The notes under the pieces: model-generated
Database searches by the model: none
Seen by the model: only the letters and a program-made list of their open reading frames with translations
What the model was told of the DNA's origin: nothing
Shown here: in pieces, positions 34,011-43,551 of the stretch
Layout of the letters: the number at the start of each line of letters is the position of its first letter
Numbering within the stretch: position 1 is the first letter of the stretch
Program-made: the position numbers and the translations under genes
Origin: Streptomyces sp. NRRL F-5126
Lineage (GTDB): Bacteria > Actinomycetota > Actinomycetes > Streptomycetales > Streptomycetaceae
Assembly: GCF_000721265.1 (NCBI RefSeq)
Contig: NZ_JOFZ01000014.1
Span: 1 to 64,000, forward strand
Direction of reading: 5' to 3'
DNA: 64,000 nucleotides

Positions 34011-34232
34011 TCAGTGGCAGGGGAAGCCGAGGAAGTGGCGTGCGTCGTGCACGAACTCGTGCACGTGCATGTCATTGCCGAACACGGAGTAGGCGCCCTG
34101 GTCGACGCCTATGAAGTAGTACACCGCGAATGCGACGACCGCCGTGCCCACCAGCCACATCACGGCCTTGGAAACGGGCAGGACGAGCGGCGTGGCGGAC
34201 GAGTTGGCGCTGGGCGCGGACATGCTGCTCAC
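34011..34232 (-). CDS. cbtB: Cobalt transporter subunit CbtB
   Basis: The 73-residue protein has one membrane helix (VMWLVGTAVVAFAVYYFIGV) and a histidine-rich C terminus (HVHEFVHDARHFLGFPCH), as expected for the metal-binding end of CbtB. GTG 34232 has AAGGAG six bases upstream. It opens the operon cbtB-cbtA-fhuF behind a cobalamin riboswitch. Confidence 0.92.
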   Translation of the reverse strand: MSSMSAPSANSSATPLVLPVSKAVMWLVGTAVVAFAVYYFIGVDQGAYSVFGNDMHVHEFVHDARHFLGFPCH

Positions 34233-34249
34233 GGGGAGTCTCCTTCGGG

Positions 34250-34385
34250 GATCGTGCGTCCCACAGTCGGTGGAGCGTCGTGATGGCGAAGTGTCTGACT
34301 GCGGGCCGAAGGCCCGATCACAGTGGCGCGACCGTGCTGGAATCTCACCAGCTTCCTTATGCCATCCCTACTCCATGAGCGTACG
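34250..34385 (-). promoter_or_regulatory. Cobalamin riboswitch upstream of cbtB
   Basis: On the minus strand the core reads AAGGAAGCTGGTGAGATTCC, then GCCACTGTGATC, a GC hairpin, and AGTCAGACACTTCGCC. This is the B12-element order: GGTG-AATCC, CACTGTGA, AGTCAGxxxxCT. It sits between the cobN stop and the cbtB start. B12 binding should reduce cobalt uptake. Confidence 0.92.
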
Positions 34386-34465
34386 GAGCGGACCGGCGGT
34401 GAGTCAATCGGCGTTCGAGCCAGAATGCGCGAGCCGTCCTGCGACGCCGGCGCGCCCGGTGCGGC

Positions 34466-37400
34466 TCAGCCCTCCTCGTCCGACTCCAGGTCGCCCTCCG
34501 TCTCCAGGAGGACCTGCCGCAGTTCCGCCAGCACGCGCGGGTCGGGCTTCGCCCACATGCCGCGTGACTCCGCCTCCAGGAGGCGTTCCGCCATGCCGTG
34601 CAGGGCCCAGGGGTTGGCCTGCTGGAGGAACTCGCGGTTCTGCTCGTCGAGTACGTACGTCTCCGTGAGCTTGTCGTACATCCAGTCGGCGACCACGCCC
34701 GTCGTCGCGTCGTAGCCGAACAAGTAGTCCACGGTCGCGGCGAGTTCGAACGCGCCCTTGTAGCCGTGGCGGCGCATCGCCTCGATCCAGCGCGGGTTGA
34801 CGACCCGCGCGCGGAACACCCGGGACGTCTCCTCCACCAGGGTGCGCGTGCGGACGGTCTCCGGGCGCGTCGAGTCGCCGACGTACGCCTCGGGGGCCGT
34901 GCCCTTCAACGCGCGGACCGTGGCGACCATGCCGCCGTGGTACTGGTAGTAGTCGTCCGAGTCGGCGATGTCGTGCTCACGCGTGTCGGTGTTCTTCGCC
35001 GCCACCGCGATCCGCCTGTACGCGGTCTCCATCTCCTCGCGCGCCGCCCGCCCTTCGAGCCCGCGCCCGTACGCGTAGCCGCCCCACGCCGTGTAGACCT
35101 CGGCGAGGTCGGCGTCGGTGCGCCAGTCGCGGCTGTCGATGAGCTGGAGCAGCCCAGCCCCGTACGTGCCGGGGCGTGAGCCGAAGATGCGGGTGGTGGC
35201 GGCGCGTTCGTCGGCGCCCGCCGCCATGTCGGCGCGCGCGTGCGCCCGTACGCGGTTGTCGTCCGCCGGCTCGTCGAGCGACGCGGCCAGCCGCACCGCG
35301 TCGTCCAGCAGGCCGATCGCGTGCGGGAACGCGTCGCGGAAGAAGCCGCTGATGCGCAGGGTGACGTCGGTCCTGGGGCGGCCCAGCTCGTCGAGGTTGA
35401 TCGGTTCGAGACCCGTGACGCGTCGGGACGCGTCGTCCCACACCGGCCGGACGCCGAGCAGCGCGAGCGCCTCGGCGATGTCGTCGCCCGCCGTGCGCAT
35501 GGCGCTCGTGCCCCACAGGGACAGGCCGACGGAGTCGGGCCACGTGCCGTTGTCGTCGCGGTAGCGCGTCAGCAGCGACTCGGCGAGCGCCTGGCCCGTC
35601 TCCCACGCGAGGCGGCTCGGCACCGCCTTCGGGTCGACGGAGTAGAAGTTGCGGCCCGTCGGCAGGACGTTGACGAGGCCGCGCAGCGGCGATCCCGACG
35701 GGCCCGCCGGCACGAAGCCGCCGTTCAGCGCGAGGACCGCGTGGTCGATCTCGTCCGTCGTCCCGGCGAGGCGCGGCACGACCTCCTGTGCGGCGAACGT
35801 GAGGATGTCGGCGACCGCCTCCGGCTCGCCCGCCGCGACCTCGGCCACGGCGGACGGCGCCCAGTCGGCGTCCTCCATGCGCTGGACGAGGGCGCGCGCC
35901 CGCGCCTCGACGTCGTCGGCCGCCGTGCGCGTGGCCGCCGACTCGTCGAGGCCGAGCGCCTCGCGCAGGCCCGGCAGCGACCGGGTGCCGCCCCAGATCT
36001 GCCGGGCGCGCAGCACGGCGAGTACGAGGTTGACGCGGGGCCCGCCGGTGGGCGCGGCGCCCAGCACGTGCAGGCCGTCGCGGATCTGCGCGTCCTTGAT
36101 CTCGCACAGCCAGCCGTCCACGTGCAGCACGAACTCGTCGAACCCCTCGTCGTCGGGGCGCTCGCCGCCGTCGAGCCCGAGGTCGTGGTCGAGCTTCGCG
36201 GCCTGGATCAGCGTCCAGATCTGCGCGCGCACGGCGGGTAGCTTCGCGGGGTCCATGGCGGCGATCTGCGCGTGCTCGTCCAGGAGTTGTTCGAGGCGCG
36301 CGATGTCGCCGTAGGACTCGGCGCGCGCCATGGGCGGGACCAGGTGGTCGATCAGGGTGGCGTGCGCGCGGCGCTTGGCCTGCGTGCCCTCGCCCGGGTC
36401 GTTGACGAGGAACGGGTAGACGAGCGGCAGGTCGCCGAGCGCCGCGTCGGGCGCGCAGGCCGCGGACAGGCCCGCGTTCTTGCCGGGCAGCCACTCCAGG
36501 TTGCCGTGCTTGCCGAGGTGCACCATCGCGTCGGCGCCGAAGCCGCCATCGGCGCGCGGCGCGGAGATCCACCGGTAGGCGGCCAGGTAGTGGTGCGAGG
36601 GCGGCAGGTCGGGGTCGTGGTAGATCGCGATGGGGTTCTCGCCGAAGCCGCGCGGCGGCTGGATGAGGATGAGCAGGTTGCCGCGGCGCAGGGCGGCCAG
36701 CACGATGTCGCCGTCCGGGTCGCGCGAGCGGTCCACGAACATCTCGCCGGGCGCGTCGCCCCAGTGGTGCTCCACGGACTGCCGGAGCTCGGAGGGCAGC
36801 CCGGCGAACCAGCGGCGGTAGTCGGCGGCCGGGACGCGCACCGGGTTGCGCGCCATCTGCTCCTCGGTGAGCCACTCCTGGTCGTGGCCGCCCGCGTCGA
36901 TGAGCGCGCGGATCAGCTCGTCGCCGTCGCCGGAGGCGAAGCCGGGGATGTCGTCCGTGTCGCCGAAGTCGTAGCCCTCGGCGGCCAGTCGGCGCAGCAG
37001 CGCGACCGCGCTCGCGGGGGTGTCGAGCCCGACGGCGTTGCCGATGCGTGAGTGCTTCGTCGGGTACGCGGACAGGACGAGCGCTATGCGCTTGTCCGCG
37101 TTGGGCACGTGCCGCAGGCGGGCGTGGCGCACGGCAGTGCCCGCGACGCGCGCGGCGCGCTCCGGGTCGGCCACGTAGGACGGCAGGCCGTCCTCGTCGA
37201 TCTCCTTGAACGAGAACGGGACCGTGATCAGCCGCCCGTCGAACTCGGGCACCGCGATCTGGCCGGCCGCGTCCAGCGGCGACAGGCCCTCGTCGTTGGC
37301 CTCCCAGTCGGCGCGCGAACCGGTCAGGCACAGGGCTTGCAGGATCGGCACGCCCAGCGCGGCGAGCGCGCCCGCGTCCCACGACTCGTCGTCCTCCCCC

Positions 37401-38101
37401 GCCGACGCCCCGGCGGGCCGGGTGCCGCCGGCCGCGAGGACGGTGGTGACGAGCGCGTCCGCCGGGCGCAGCGCGTCGAGCAGCTCGGGCTCGGGCGTGC
37501 GCAGCGACGCCACGTACAGCGGGAGCGCGCGGCCGCCCGCCGCCTCGATCGCCGTGCACAGGGCGTCGACGAAGGCGGTGTTGCCGCTCATGTGGTGGGC
37601 GCGGTAGTAGAGCACGGCGACGAGCGGCGCCGCCTCGCCCAGGGAGGCTTCGGGCGCGGTCTCGCGCTCCAGCACGCCCCAGGACGGCGCGGGCGCGGGC
37701 GGTTCGAAGCCGTGTCCTGTCAGCAGCACGGTGTCGGAGAGGAACCGCGCCAGCCGGTCCAGGTTCGCCGGGCCGCCGTGCGCGAGGTAGGCGTGCGCCT
37801 CGGCGGCGATCCCGATCGGGACGGTGGACGCCTCCATCAGCTGGGCGTCGGGCGCCTGCTCGCCGGTCAGGACGACGAGGGGCTTGCCGCAGGCGCGGAG
37901 CGCGTCGATCCCGTCCTGCCAGGCGCGCACGCCGCCGAGGAGTCGCACGACGACGAGGTCGGCGCCGTCGAGCAGCCCCGGCAGGTCGCCGAGTGGCAGG
38001 CGGGCGGGGTTGGCGAACCGGAACGGCACGGGGCCGCCTTCGGCGTTCGCGGCGCGGGCGGAGAGCAGATCGGTGTCGGACGTCGACAGGAGCAGGAGCA
38101 T
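34466..38101 (-). CDS. cobN: Cobaltochelatase subunit CobN
   Basis: The 1211-residue protein matches the large subunit of aerobic cobaltochelatase. It has a variable N-terminal domain, YYRAHHMSGNTAFVDALCTAIEAAGG near residue 185, HLGKHGNLEWLPGKNAGLS near 535, and the long magnesium-chelatase-H-like core to the end. With CobS and CobT and ATP it inserts cobalt into hydrogenobyrinate a,c-diamide. cobS and cobT are not in the window; actinomycetes often use chelatase (ChlI/ChlD-like) subunits coded elsewhere. A B12 riboswitch precedes it. Confidence 0.96.
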   Translation of the reverse strand: MLLLLSTSDTDLLSARAANAEGGPVPFRFANPARLPLGDLPGLLDGADLVVVRLLGGVRAWQDGIDALRACGKPLVVLTGEQAPDAQLMEASTVPIGIAAEAHAYLAHGGPANLDRLARFLSDTVLLTGHGFEPPAPAPSWGVLERETAPEASLGEAAPLVAVLYYRAHHMSGNTAFVDALCTAIEAAGGRALPLYVASLRTPEPELLDALRPADALVTTVLAAGGTRPAGASAGEDDESWDAGALAALGVPILQALCLTGSRADWEANDEGLSPLDAAGQIAVPEFDGRLITVPFSFKEIDEDGLPSYVADPERAARVAGTAVRHARLRHVPNADKRIALVLSAYPTKHSRIGNAVGLDTPASAVALLRRLAAEGYDFGDTDDIPGFASGDGDELIRALIDAGGHDQEWLTEEQMARNPVRVPAADYRRWFAGLPSELRQSVEHHWGDAPGEMFVDRSRDPDGDIVLAALRRGNLLILIQPPRGFGENPIAIYHDPDLPPSHHYLAAYRWISAPRADGGFGADAMVHLGKHGNLEWLPGKNAGLSAACAPDAALGDLPLVYPFLVNDPGEGTQAKRRAHATLIDHLVPPMARAESYGDIARLEQLLDEHAQIAAMDPAKLPAVRAQIWTLIQAAKLDHDLGLDGGERPDDEGFDEFVLHVDGWLCEIKDAQIRDGLHVLGAAPTGGPRVNLVLAVLRARQIWGGTRSLPGLREALGLDESAATRTAADDVEARARALVQRMEDADWAPSAVAEVAAGEPEAVADILTFAAQEVVPRLAGTTDEIDHAVLALNGGFVPAGPSGSPLRGLVNVLPTGRNFYSVDPKAVPSRLAWETGQALAESLLTRYRDDNGTWPDSVGLSLWGTSAMRTAGDDIAEALALLGVRPVWDDASRRVTGLEPINLDELGRPRTDVTLRISGFFRDAFPHAIGLLDDAVRLAASLDEPADDNRVRAHARADMAAGADERAATTRIFGSRPGTYGAGLLQLIDSRDWRTDADLAEVYTAWGGYAYGRGLEGRAAREEMETAYRRIAVAAKNTDTREHDIADSDDYYQYHGGMVATVRALKGTAPEAYVGDSTRPETVRTRTLVEETSRVFRARVVNPRWIEAMRRHGYKGAFELAATVDYLFGYDATTGVVADWMYDKLTETYVLDEQNREFLQQANPWALHGMAERLLEAESRGMWAKPDPRVLAELRQVLLETEGDLESDEEG

Positions 38102-38134
38102 GCGGCGTCTTGCCTTCCTCGGGGTCCGCGCCCC

Positions 38135-38265
38135 GGGCGGTGGGAGGACGGCGGGAGTTCCTGGCTCGCCCGGCAGGTGCTGCCGGGCTCACAGTGGCGG
38201 GACCGCGCCGGATTCGCACCGGGCTTCCTCCCAGACGCCGTCGCTGGTTGTGTCGATAGTAGGCG
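38135..38265 (-). promoter_or_regulatory. Cobalamin riboswitch upstream of cobN
   Basis: On the minus strand the region reads GGAAGCCCGGTGCGAATCC, then GCCACTGTGAGCCC, a GCAGCACCTGC hairpin and GAGCCAGGAACTCCCGCC, an almost canonical B12 element. It ends about 35 bases before the cobN ATG. cobG on the other strand begins 85 bases away, so only cobN is covered directly. Confidence 0.95.
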
Positions 38266-38349
38266 CTCCTGGTCAGGCGTGGGGAGGGCGCACATCCGGG
38301 ACAGAGCCGTCCCGGGGGGACTCCCGGGTACGTGGGTATGCTCGCCGCC

Positions 38350-39645
38350 ATGCCAGCCACCACCCCGCCGACCGGCGCGAACCCGCACGGCCAGGCCGTG
38401 CGCGAGCGCGGCGACGCCTGCCCGGGCGCGCTGCGGCTGCACGCGGCGGACGACGGCCGGCTGGCCCGGCTGCGCCTGCCCGGCGGGCTGTTGACGCCCC
38501 ATCAGGCGATGGCGCTCGCCGACGCCGCCGAGCGGCTCGGCGATGGCGGGATCGACCTCACCTCGCGTGGAAACGTTCAGCTGAGAGGGCTCTGCGACGC
38601 CGGCGCGGGCCCTCTCGCCGAGGCGCTGCACGCCGTCGGGCTGCTCCCCTCCGAGCGGCACGAGCGCGCACGGAACATCGTCGCGTCGCCGCTCGCGGGA
38701 GAGGACCAACACCCCTTCGCCGACGTCCGGTTGTGGGTACGCGCACTCGACGCCCTGATATGCGGGAGCGGCACGGCGGCGGGCCTTTCCGGCCGTTTCC
38801 TGTTCGCGCTCGACGACGGCCGGGGGGATGTGGCCGGGCTCGGCGCGGATGTGACGTTGCTCGCAGAACCGGCCGGCGCGACCGCGCTCCTGCGGGTCGG
38901 CGGCGACCGGCTCCGGGTGCCGCACGCCGACGGGCCGCGCGCCGCGCTGGCCGCCGCCGAGGCGTTCCTCGGAGCGGCGGCCGCCTCCGGTGCCTGGCGC
39001 GTGCGGGAACTGCCCGAGGGGCACGATCTGTCCGCGCGCCTCGCCGCCGCGCTCGCGGTGGCGGGCGTCACCGCGTGGCCCGCGCAGCAGGGCGGGCCCG
39101 AGCCGCAGGGCGGGTCTGATCCGCAGGGCGGGCCGCCCGCGCTGGGTGTCATCCGGCCCCCGGGACAGGTACGCGCGGCCGTCTCCGTCCAGCCGCGGCT
39201 CGGCAGGGCGACCGCCGCGCAGTGGCGGCTGCTCGCGTCGGCGGGCGGCGACGACGGCGAAGGTGACGGCGGCGGTGACGGCGACGGCCTGCGGATCACG
39301 CCGTGGCGCGGAATCGTCGTCCCGGGCCTGACGCCAGGCGCCGCGGACGAACTGCTCGCACGTGCGGCGGCGGCCGGACTCGTGACGAGCGCGGACTCCC
39401 CCTGGTACGGCGTCGGCGCCTGCACCGGCCGCCCCGGCTGCGGCAAGGCGCTCGCGGACGTGCGCGCCGACGCCGCGGCATCCCTCGGCGCGCACGCGCC
39501 CGGCCTCCCCGTGTACTTCTCGGGCTGCGCGCGCCGCTGCGGGCACCCGCAGGGCCGCTACGTCGACAAGGTGGCGACGGCCGGGGGCACGTACACGACG
39601 ACCACGACCACGACCACGACGGGGACAGGAACGGGTACGGGATGA
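38350..39645 (+). CDS. cobG: Precorrin-3B synthase CobG
   Basis: The protein (431 residues from ATG 38350; ATG 38338 and GTG 38332 also possible) is a sulfite/nitrite-reductase-like enzyme. It has [13 protein letters not shown] near residue 70 and the 4Fe-4S/siroheme cysteines [10 protein letters not shown] and [12 protein letters not shown] near the C terminus. It uses oxygen to convert precorrin-3A to precorrin-3B, the first step special to the aerobic B12 route. The C terminus ends in an odd Thr-rich tail encoded by ACGACC-like repeats. The stop overlaps the cobH start (ATGA). Confidence 0.93.
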   Translation: MPATTPPTGANPHGQAVRERGDACPGALRLHAADDGRLARLRLPGGLLTPHQAMALADAAERLGDGGIDLTSRGNVQLRGLCDAGAGPLAEALHAVGLLPSERHERARNIVASPLAGEDQHPFADVRLWVRALDALICGSGTAAGLSGRFLFALDDGRGDVAGLGADVTLLAEPAGATALLRVGGDRLRVPHADGPRAALAAAEAFLGAAAASGAWRVRELPEGHDLSARLAAALAVAGVTAWPAQQGGPEPQGGSDPQGGPPALGVIRPPGQVRAAVSVQPRLGRATAAQWRLLASAGGDDGEGDGGGDGDGLRITPWRGIVVPGLTPGAADELLARAAAAGLVTSADSPWYGVGACTGRPGCGKALADVRADAAASLGAHAPGLPVYFSGCARRCGHPQGRYVDKVATAGGTYTTTTTTTTTGTGTGTG

Positions 39646-40286
39646 CGACGCCCACAGGATTCGACTACGAGAAGGACGGCTCCGAGATCTACCGCCGCTC
39701 CTTCGCGACCATCCGCGCCGAGGCGGACCTGTCAGGGCTGCCGGGCGACGTGGCGCAGGTCGTGGTCCGCATGATCCACGCCTGCGGGATGGTCGACCTC
39801 GTCGAGGACGTCGGCCACACCGCCGGCGTCGTCGCGCGCGCCCGCGAGGCGCTGCGCGCGGGCGCGCCGATCCTGTGCGACGCGAAGATGGTCGCCAGCG
39901 GCGTGACCCGCAGGCGGCTGCCCGCGGACAACGAGGTGGTGTGCACGCTCGGCGACCCGTCCGTGCCCGCGCTCGCCGCCGAACTCGGCACGACGCGCAG
40001 CGCGGCCGCGCTCGAACTGTGGCGGGAGCGCATGGGCGGCGCGGTCGTCGCTGTCGGAAACGCGCCGACCGCGCTGTTCAGGCTGCTGGAGATGGTGGAG
40101 GACGGCGCGCCGCGCCCGGCCGCCGTCATCGGCGTGCCGGTGGGCTTCATCGGCGCCGCCGAGTCCAAGGACGCGCTGGCCGCGCACCCGTCGGGCCTCG
40201 AACACCTGGTCGTACGGGGCAGGCGCGGCGGCAGCGCGATGGCCGCGGCGGCACTGAACGCGATCGCGAGCGAGGACGAACGGTGA
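39642..40286 (+). CDS. cobH: Precorrin-8X methylmutase CobH
   Basis: The 214-residue enzyme shows the CobH/CbiC pattern: [34 protein letters not shown] (active-site His), [12 protein letters not shown], and [16 protein letters not shown]. It moves a methyl group from C-11 to C-12 to give hydrogenobyrinate. It overlaps cobG before it and cobIJ after it, so the three form a coupled operon. Confidence 0.96.
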   Translation: MTTPTGFDYEKDGSEIYRRSFATIRAEADLSGLPGDVAQVVVRMIHACGMVDLVEDVGHTAGVVARAREALRAGAPILCDAKMVASGVTRRRLPADNEVVCTLGDPSVPALAAELGTTRSAAALELWRERMGGAVVAVGNAPTALFRLLEMVEDGAPRPAAVIGVPVGFIGAAESKDALAAHPSGLEHLVVRGRRGGSAMAAAALNAIASEDER

Positions 40287-41851
40287 GCACGCACCTTGAA
40301 CTGCCGCAGAGCGCCGGTACAGGACGCCTCTACGGCGTCGGACTCGGCCCCGGCGACCCGGAGTTGATGACCGTGCGCGCGGTGCGCGCGATCGCGGAGG
40401 CCGACGTCGTCGCGTACCACAGCGCCCGCCACGGCAGGTCGATCGCGCGCGCCATCGCCGCCGGGCACCTGCGCGCCGACCACATCGAGGAGCCGCTCGT
40501 CTACCCGGTGACGACCGGGACGACCGACCACCCCGGCGGCTACCAGGGCGCCATCGACGCGTTCTACGAGGAGGCGGCCGCGCGCCTCGCCGTCCACCTC
40601 GACGCGGGGCGCACGGTCGCGGTGATCTCCGAGGGCGACCCGCTCTTCTACGGCTCGTACATGCACATGCACAAGCGCCTCGCGCACCGCTACCCGACGG
40701 AGGTCATCCCGGGCGTGACCTCCGTGTCCGCTGCGGCGGCGCGCCTCGGTGCGCCGCTCGTCGAGGGCGAGGAGGTGCTGACGGTCCTCCCGGGCACGCT
40801 GCCGGAGGAGGAGCTGGCCGCACGGCTCGCCTCGTCGGACTCCGCGGTCGTGATGAAGCTGGGCCGCACGTTCCCGGCGGTGCGGCGCGCCGTGGAGCGG
40901 GCGGGGCGGCTGGACGACGCGCGGTACGTGGAGCGCGCCACGATGGACGGCGAGCGGACGGGACCGCTCGCGGACACCGACCCGGAGTCGGTGCCGTACT
41001 TCGCGGTGACGGTGCTGCCGAGCCGCGTCGACGCGCGGCCGCGGCCGCAGGCGTCCGGGCAGCCTCCCGCGGCCGGGCGCGGCGAGGTCGTCGTCGTCGG
41101 CACGGGCCCGGCGGGCCCGCTGTGGCTGACGCCCGAGGCACGCGGCGAACTGGCCGCCGCCGAGCACCTGGTGGGCTACACGACGTACCTCGACAGGGTG
41201 CCCGTACGGCCCGGGCAGCGGCGCCACCCGTCGGACAACAAGGTGGAGTCGGAGCGCGCCGAGTTCGCGCTCGACCTGGCGCGGCGCGGCCACCGGGTCG
41301 CCGTCGTCTCGTCCGGGGACCCGGGCGTCTTCGCGATGGCGACGGCGGTGCTCGAGGTCGCGTCGTGCGACCCGTACAGGGACGTGCCGGTGCGGATCGT
41401 GCCGGGCGTGACGGCCGCCAACGCGGCCGCGTCACGCGCGGGTGCGCCGCTCGGCCACGACTACGCGGTGATCTCGCTCTCCGACCGGCTCAAGCCGTGG
41501 GAGGTGGTCGCGGCCAGGCTGCACGCGGCGGCCTCGGCCGACCTGGCGATGGCGCTGTACAACCCGGGCTCGAAGTCGCGGACCTGGCAGGTCGGCAAGG
41601 CGCGCGAGCTGCTGCTCGAACACCGCACGCCCGACACGCCGGTCGTCCTGGCACGGGACGTGGGCGGCCCGCAGGAGAGCGTCCGCATCGTACGGCTCGG
41701 GGACCTGGACCCGGCGCAGGTGGACATGCGCACGATCCTGCTCGTGGGCTCGTCCCAGACGGTCGCCACGCGGCGCGCGGGCGGCGAGATCGCGTTCACG
41801 CCACGGCGCTACCCGGAGCCCCCGCGAGGCCCACGGGGTCCCCAGGGCTGA
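40283..41851 (+). CDS. cobIJ: Fused precorrin-2 C20- and precorrin-3B C17-methyltransferase (CobI-CobJ)
   Basis: The 522-residue protein joins two SAM-dependent tetrapyrrole methylases. The CobI half (about 10-245) has [19 protein letters not shown] and [20 protein letters not shown] short linker leads to the CobJ half (about 270-510) with [35 protein letters not shown] and [10 protein letters not shown]. The first methylates C-20 of precorrin-2; the second methylates C-17 with ring contraction. The fusion is common in actinomycetes. GTG start, coupled to cobH. Confidence 0.96.
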   Translation: MSTHLELPQSAGTGRLYGVGLGPGDPELMTVRAVRAIAEADVVAYHSARHGRSIARAIAAGHLRADHIEEPLVYPVTTGTTDHPGGYQGAIDAFYEEAAARLAVHLDAGRTVAVISEGDPLFYGSYMHMHKRLAHRYPTEVIPGVTSVSAAAARLGAPLVEGEEVLTVLPGTLPEEELAARLASSDSAVVMKLGRTFPAVRRAVERAGRLDDARYVERATMDGERTGPLADTDPESVPYFAVTVLPSRVDARPRPQASGQPPAAGRGEVVVVGTGPAGPLWLTPEARGELAAAEHLVGYTTYLDRVPVRPGQRRHPSDNKVESERAEFALDLARRGHRVAVVSSGDPGVFAMATAVLEVASCDPYRDVPVRIVPGVTAANAAASRAGAPLGHDYAVISLSDRLKPWEVVAARLHAAASADLAMALYNPGSKSRTWQVGKARELLLEHRTPDTPVVLARDVGGPQESVRIVRLGDLDPAQVDMRTILLVGSSQTVATRRAGGEIAFTPRRYPEPPRGPRGPQG

Positions 41852-41932
41852 GCGCCGCGCAGTGCGCGCGGCCGCCCGCGCCGCTGCCCCGGGGCCGGGA
41901 GCGTACTGCCTCCGCACGCCTACAGTCCGGGT

Positions 41933-42085
41933 ATGGCAGACGCCACCTACCCCCTCACGCAGACACGCGACATCGCCGAGGCGGAGCGCCGCGGGAACGA
42001 CCACGGCGGGGCCGGCATGACGCACGAGTCGTTCATGGCCGAGCTCGAAGCCGAGGACCTGCGCGGGCGGACCACCGCCTGGTGA
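41933..42085 (+). CDS. Short hypothetical protein after cobIJ
   Basis: A 50-residue frame from ATG 41933 (MADATYPLTQTRDIAEAERR ... THESFMAELEAEDLRGRTTAW) has consistent coding bias and ends cleanly at 42085. It is too short to assign. The helical, charged sequence suggests a small soluble protein. It lies between cobIJ and the ferritin-like gene on the same strand, with no clear ribosome-binding site. Confidence 0.5.
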   Translation: MADATYPLTQTRDIAEAERRGNDHGGAGMTHESFMAELEAEDLRGRTTAW

Positions 42086-42228
42086 CGCACGCGCGCAGGT
42101 GACGCGAACGGGGCCGCTCCCCGTTGCCTCGAACAGGTCATTCTCGGTCCGTCCGGTGGCCGCGCGCCGCCGCGGCGGGAAGAGGTGTGGGGCCCCCACC
42201 GCACCAGCGAGCAGAGGACCCGACAGCC

Positions 42229-42789
42229 ATGCGCGACTCAAGCGACTCAAGCGGCTCGAAAGACTCCTTCGTCCTGGACGTCACCAGGATCCGTGAAGAG
42301 GCCCGCAAGAAGATGGACGCGGGCCCGATCACCAACACCTACGGCCTCGACAAGGACCGGGTCATCGCCGTACTCAACGACGTGGTCGCCACCGAGGTGG
42401 TGTGCTGGCTGCGCTACACCCGCCACGCGATCTCCGCCGTCGGCATCGACCGCGCCCAGGTGTCCGCGGAGTTCACGGAGCACGCGGCCGAGGAGATGCA
42501 GCACGCCGTCCGTGCCGCCGAGCGCGTCTCGCAGCTCGGCGCGGACCCCGACTTCGACCCCGCGACCCTGGTGAGCCGCTCCCACACGGACTACACCACT
42601 CCCCCGCACGACGACCTCAAGGCGATGCTGAAGGCCAACCTCCTCGCGGAGAGGATCGTCATCTCCACCTACCAGGAGATCGTCCGCTGGCTCGGGGACG
42701 ACGACCCCACCACGCGCCGGCTGATGGAGTCGATCCTGGAGGAAGAGGAGGAGCACGCCGACGACCTCACCGACCTGCTCGGCGTCTGA
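42229..42789 (+). CDS. Ferritin-like (bacterioferritin-type) protein
   Basis: The 186-residue four-helix protein has diiron-type residues in each helix: VVATEVVCWLRYTRHAI, HAAEEMQHAVRAAE (ExxH), ANLLAERIVISTYQEIVRWL and EEEEHADDL (ExxH). It probably oxidises and stores iron, or protects DNA from iron damage. Such a gene inside B12 clusters is seen in other streptomycetes, but its link to corrin synthesis is unclear. Its 3' end overlaps the convergent cobK gene by 23 bases. Confidence 0.85.
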   Translation: MRDSSDSSGSKDSFVLDVTRIREEARKKMDAGPITNTYGLDKDRVIAVLNDVVATEVVCWLRYTRHAISAVGIDRAQVSAEFTEHAAEEMQHAVRAAERVSQLGADPDFDPATLVSRSHTDYTTPPHDDLKAMLKANLLAERIVISTYQEIVRWLGDDDPTTRRLMESILEEEEEHADDLTDLLGV

Positions 42790-43540
42790 CGGCTTCGAGC
42801 CAGGCCAGCGCCTCGGCGACGGTGTCCGCTGTCCGCACGCCCTCGGGCGCGGGCGGGCGGCACACCACGAGCACCGGCAGCCCGGCCTCGCGGGCGGCGG
42901 CCAGCTTGGGCGCGGTGGCGGACCCGCCGCTGTCCTTCGTGACGACGACGTCGATCGCGTACCGGCGCAGCAGCGCGCGCTCGCCGTCCAGGGTGAAGGG
43001 GCCGCGGTCGAGGAGCGTGTCCAGGTGGCGGGGGTGGGGCGGCTCGGGCGCGTCCACCGACCGTACGAGGAAGCGCAGGCCGTCCAGGTGGGCGAAGGCG
43101 CCGAGGCCCATGCGGCCCGTGGTGAGGAAGACGCGGCGCCACGGCCCGGCGGCGAGCGCCTCGGCGGCGCCGTCCAGGGACGCGACCCGGCGCCAGTCGT
43201 CGCCCGGAACGGGGACCCACCCGGGGCGCCGCAGCCGCAGCAGGGGAACATGGCTGGTGGCGGCGGCGCGCGCCGCGTTGGCGGAGATGGTTACGGCGAA
43301 GGGGTGGGTGGCGTCGATGAGTGCGTCCACGCGATGCTCGCGCAGCCAGGCGGCGAGGCCGCCGGCCCCGCCGAAGCCGCCGATCCTGACCTCGCCGGGC
43401 GGCAGCACGGGGCGGGCCACGCGGCCCGCGAGGGAACTGGTCACGCGCAGGCCCGGCGCCACCCCGGCCCCGACTCCCGCCAGCGCCTCGGCGAGGCGGC
43501 GGCCCTCGGTGGTACCGCCGAGTATCAGCACGTGCCGCAT
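42767..43540 (-). CDS. cobK: Precorrin-6A reductase CobK
   Basis: The 257-residue enzyme has the CobK start MRHVLILGGTTEGRRLAEAL, LIDATHPFAVTISANAARA near residue 95, and VVVTKDSGGSATAPKLAAAREAGLPVLVVCRP near 205. It reduces precorrin-6A to 6B with NADPH. It is divergent from cbiD (11-base gap) and converges with the ferritin-like gene. Confidence 0.95.
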   Translation of the reverse strand: MRHVLILGGTTEGRRLAEALAGVGAGVAPGLRVTSSLAGRVARPVLPPGEVRIGGFGGAGGLAAWLREHRVDALIDATHPFAVTISANAARAAATSHVPLLRLRRPGWVPVPGDDWRRVASLDGAAEALAAGPWRRVFLTTGRMGLGAFAHLDGLRFLVRSVDAPEPPHPRHLDTLLDRGPFTLDGERALLRRYAIDVVVTKDSGGSATAPKLAAAREAGLPVLVVCRPPAPEGVRTADTVAEALAWLEAVRRRAGR

Positions 43541-43551
43541 CGGACGCCTCC

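Noticed and set aside
34977..38363. A 1128-codon minus-strand frame overlapping cobN
   Set aside because: It is an Arg/Pro/Ala-rich shadow of cobN in another frame, with no domain pattern; cobN explains the region fully.
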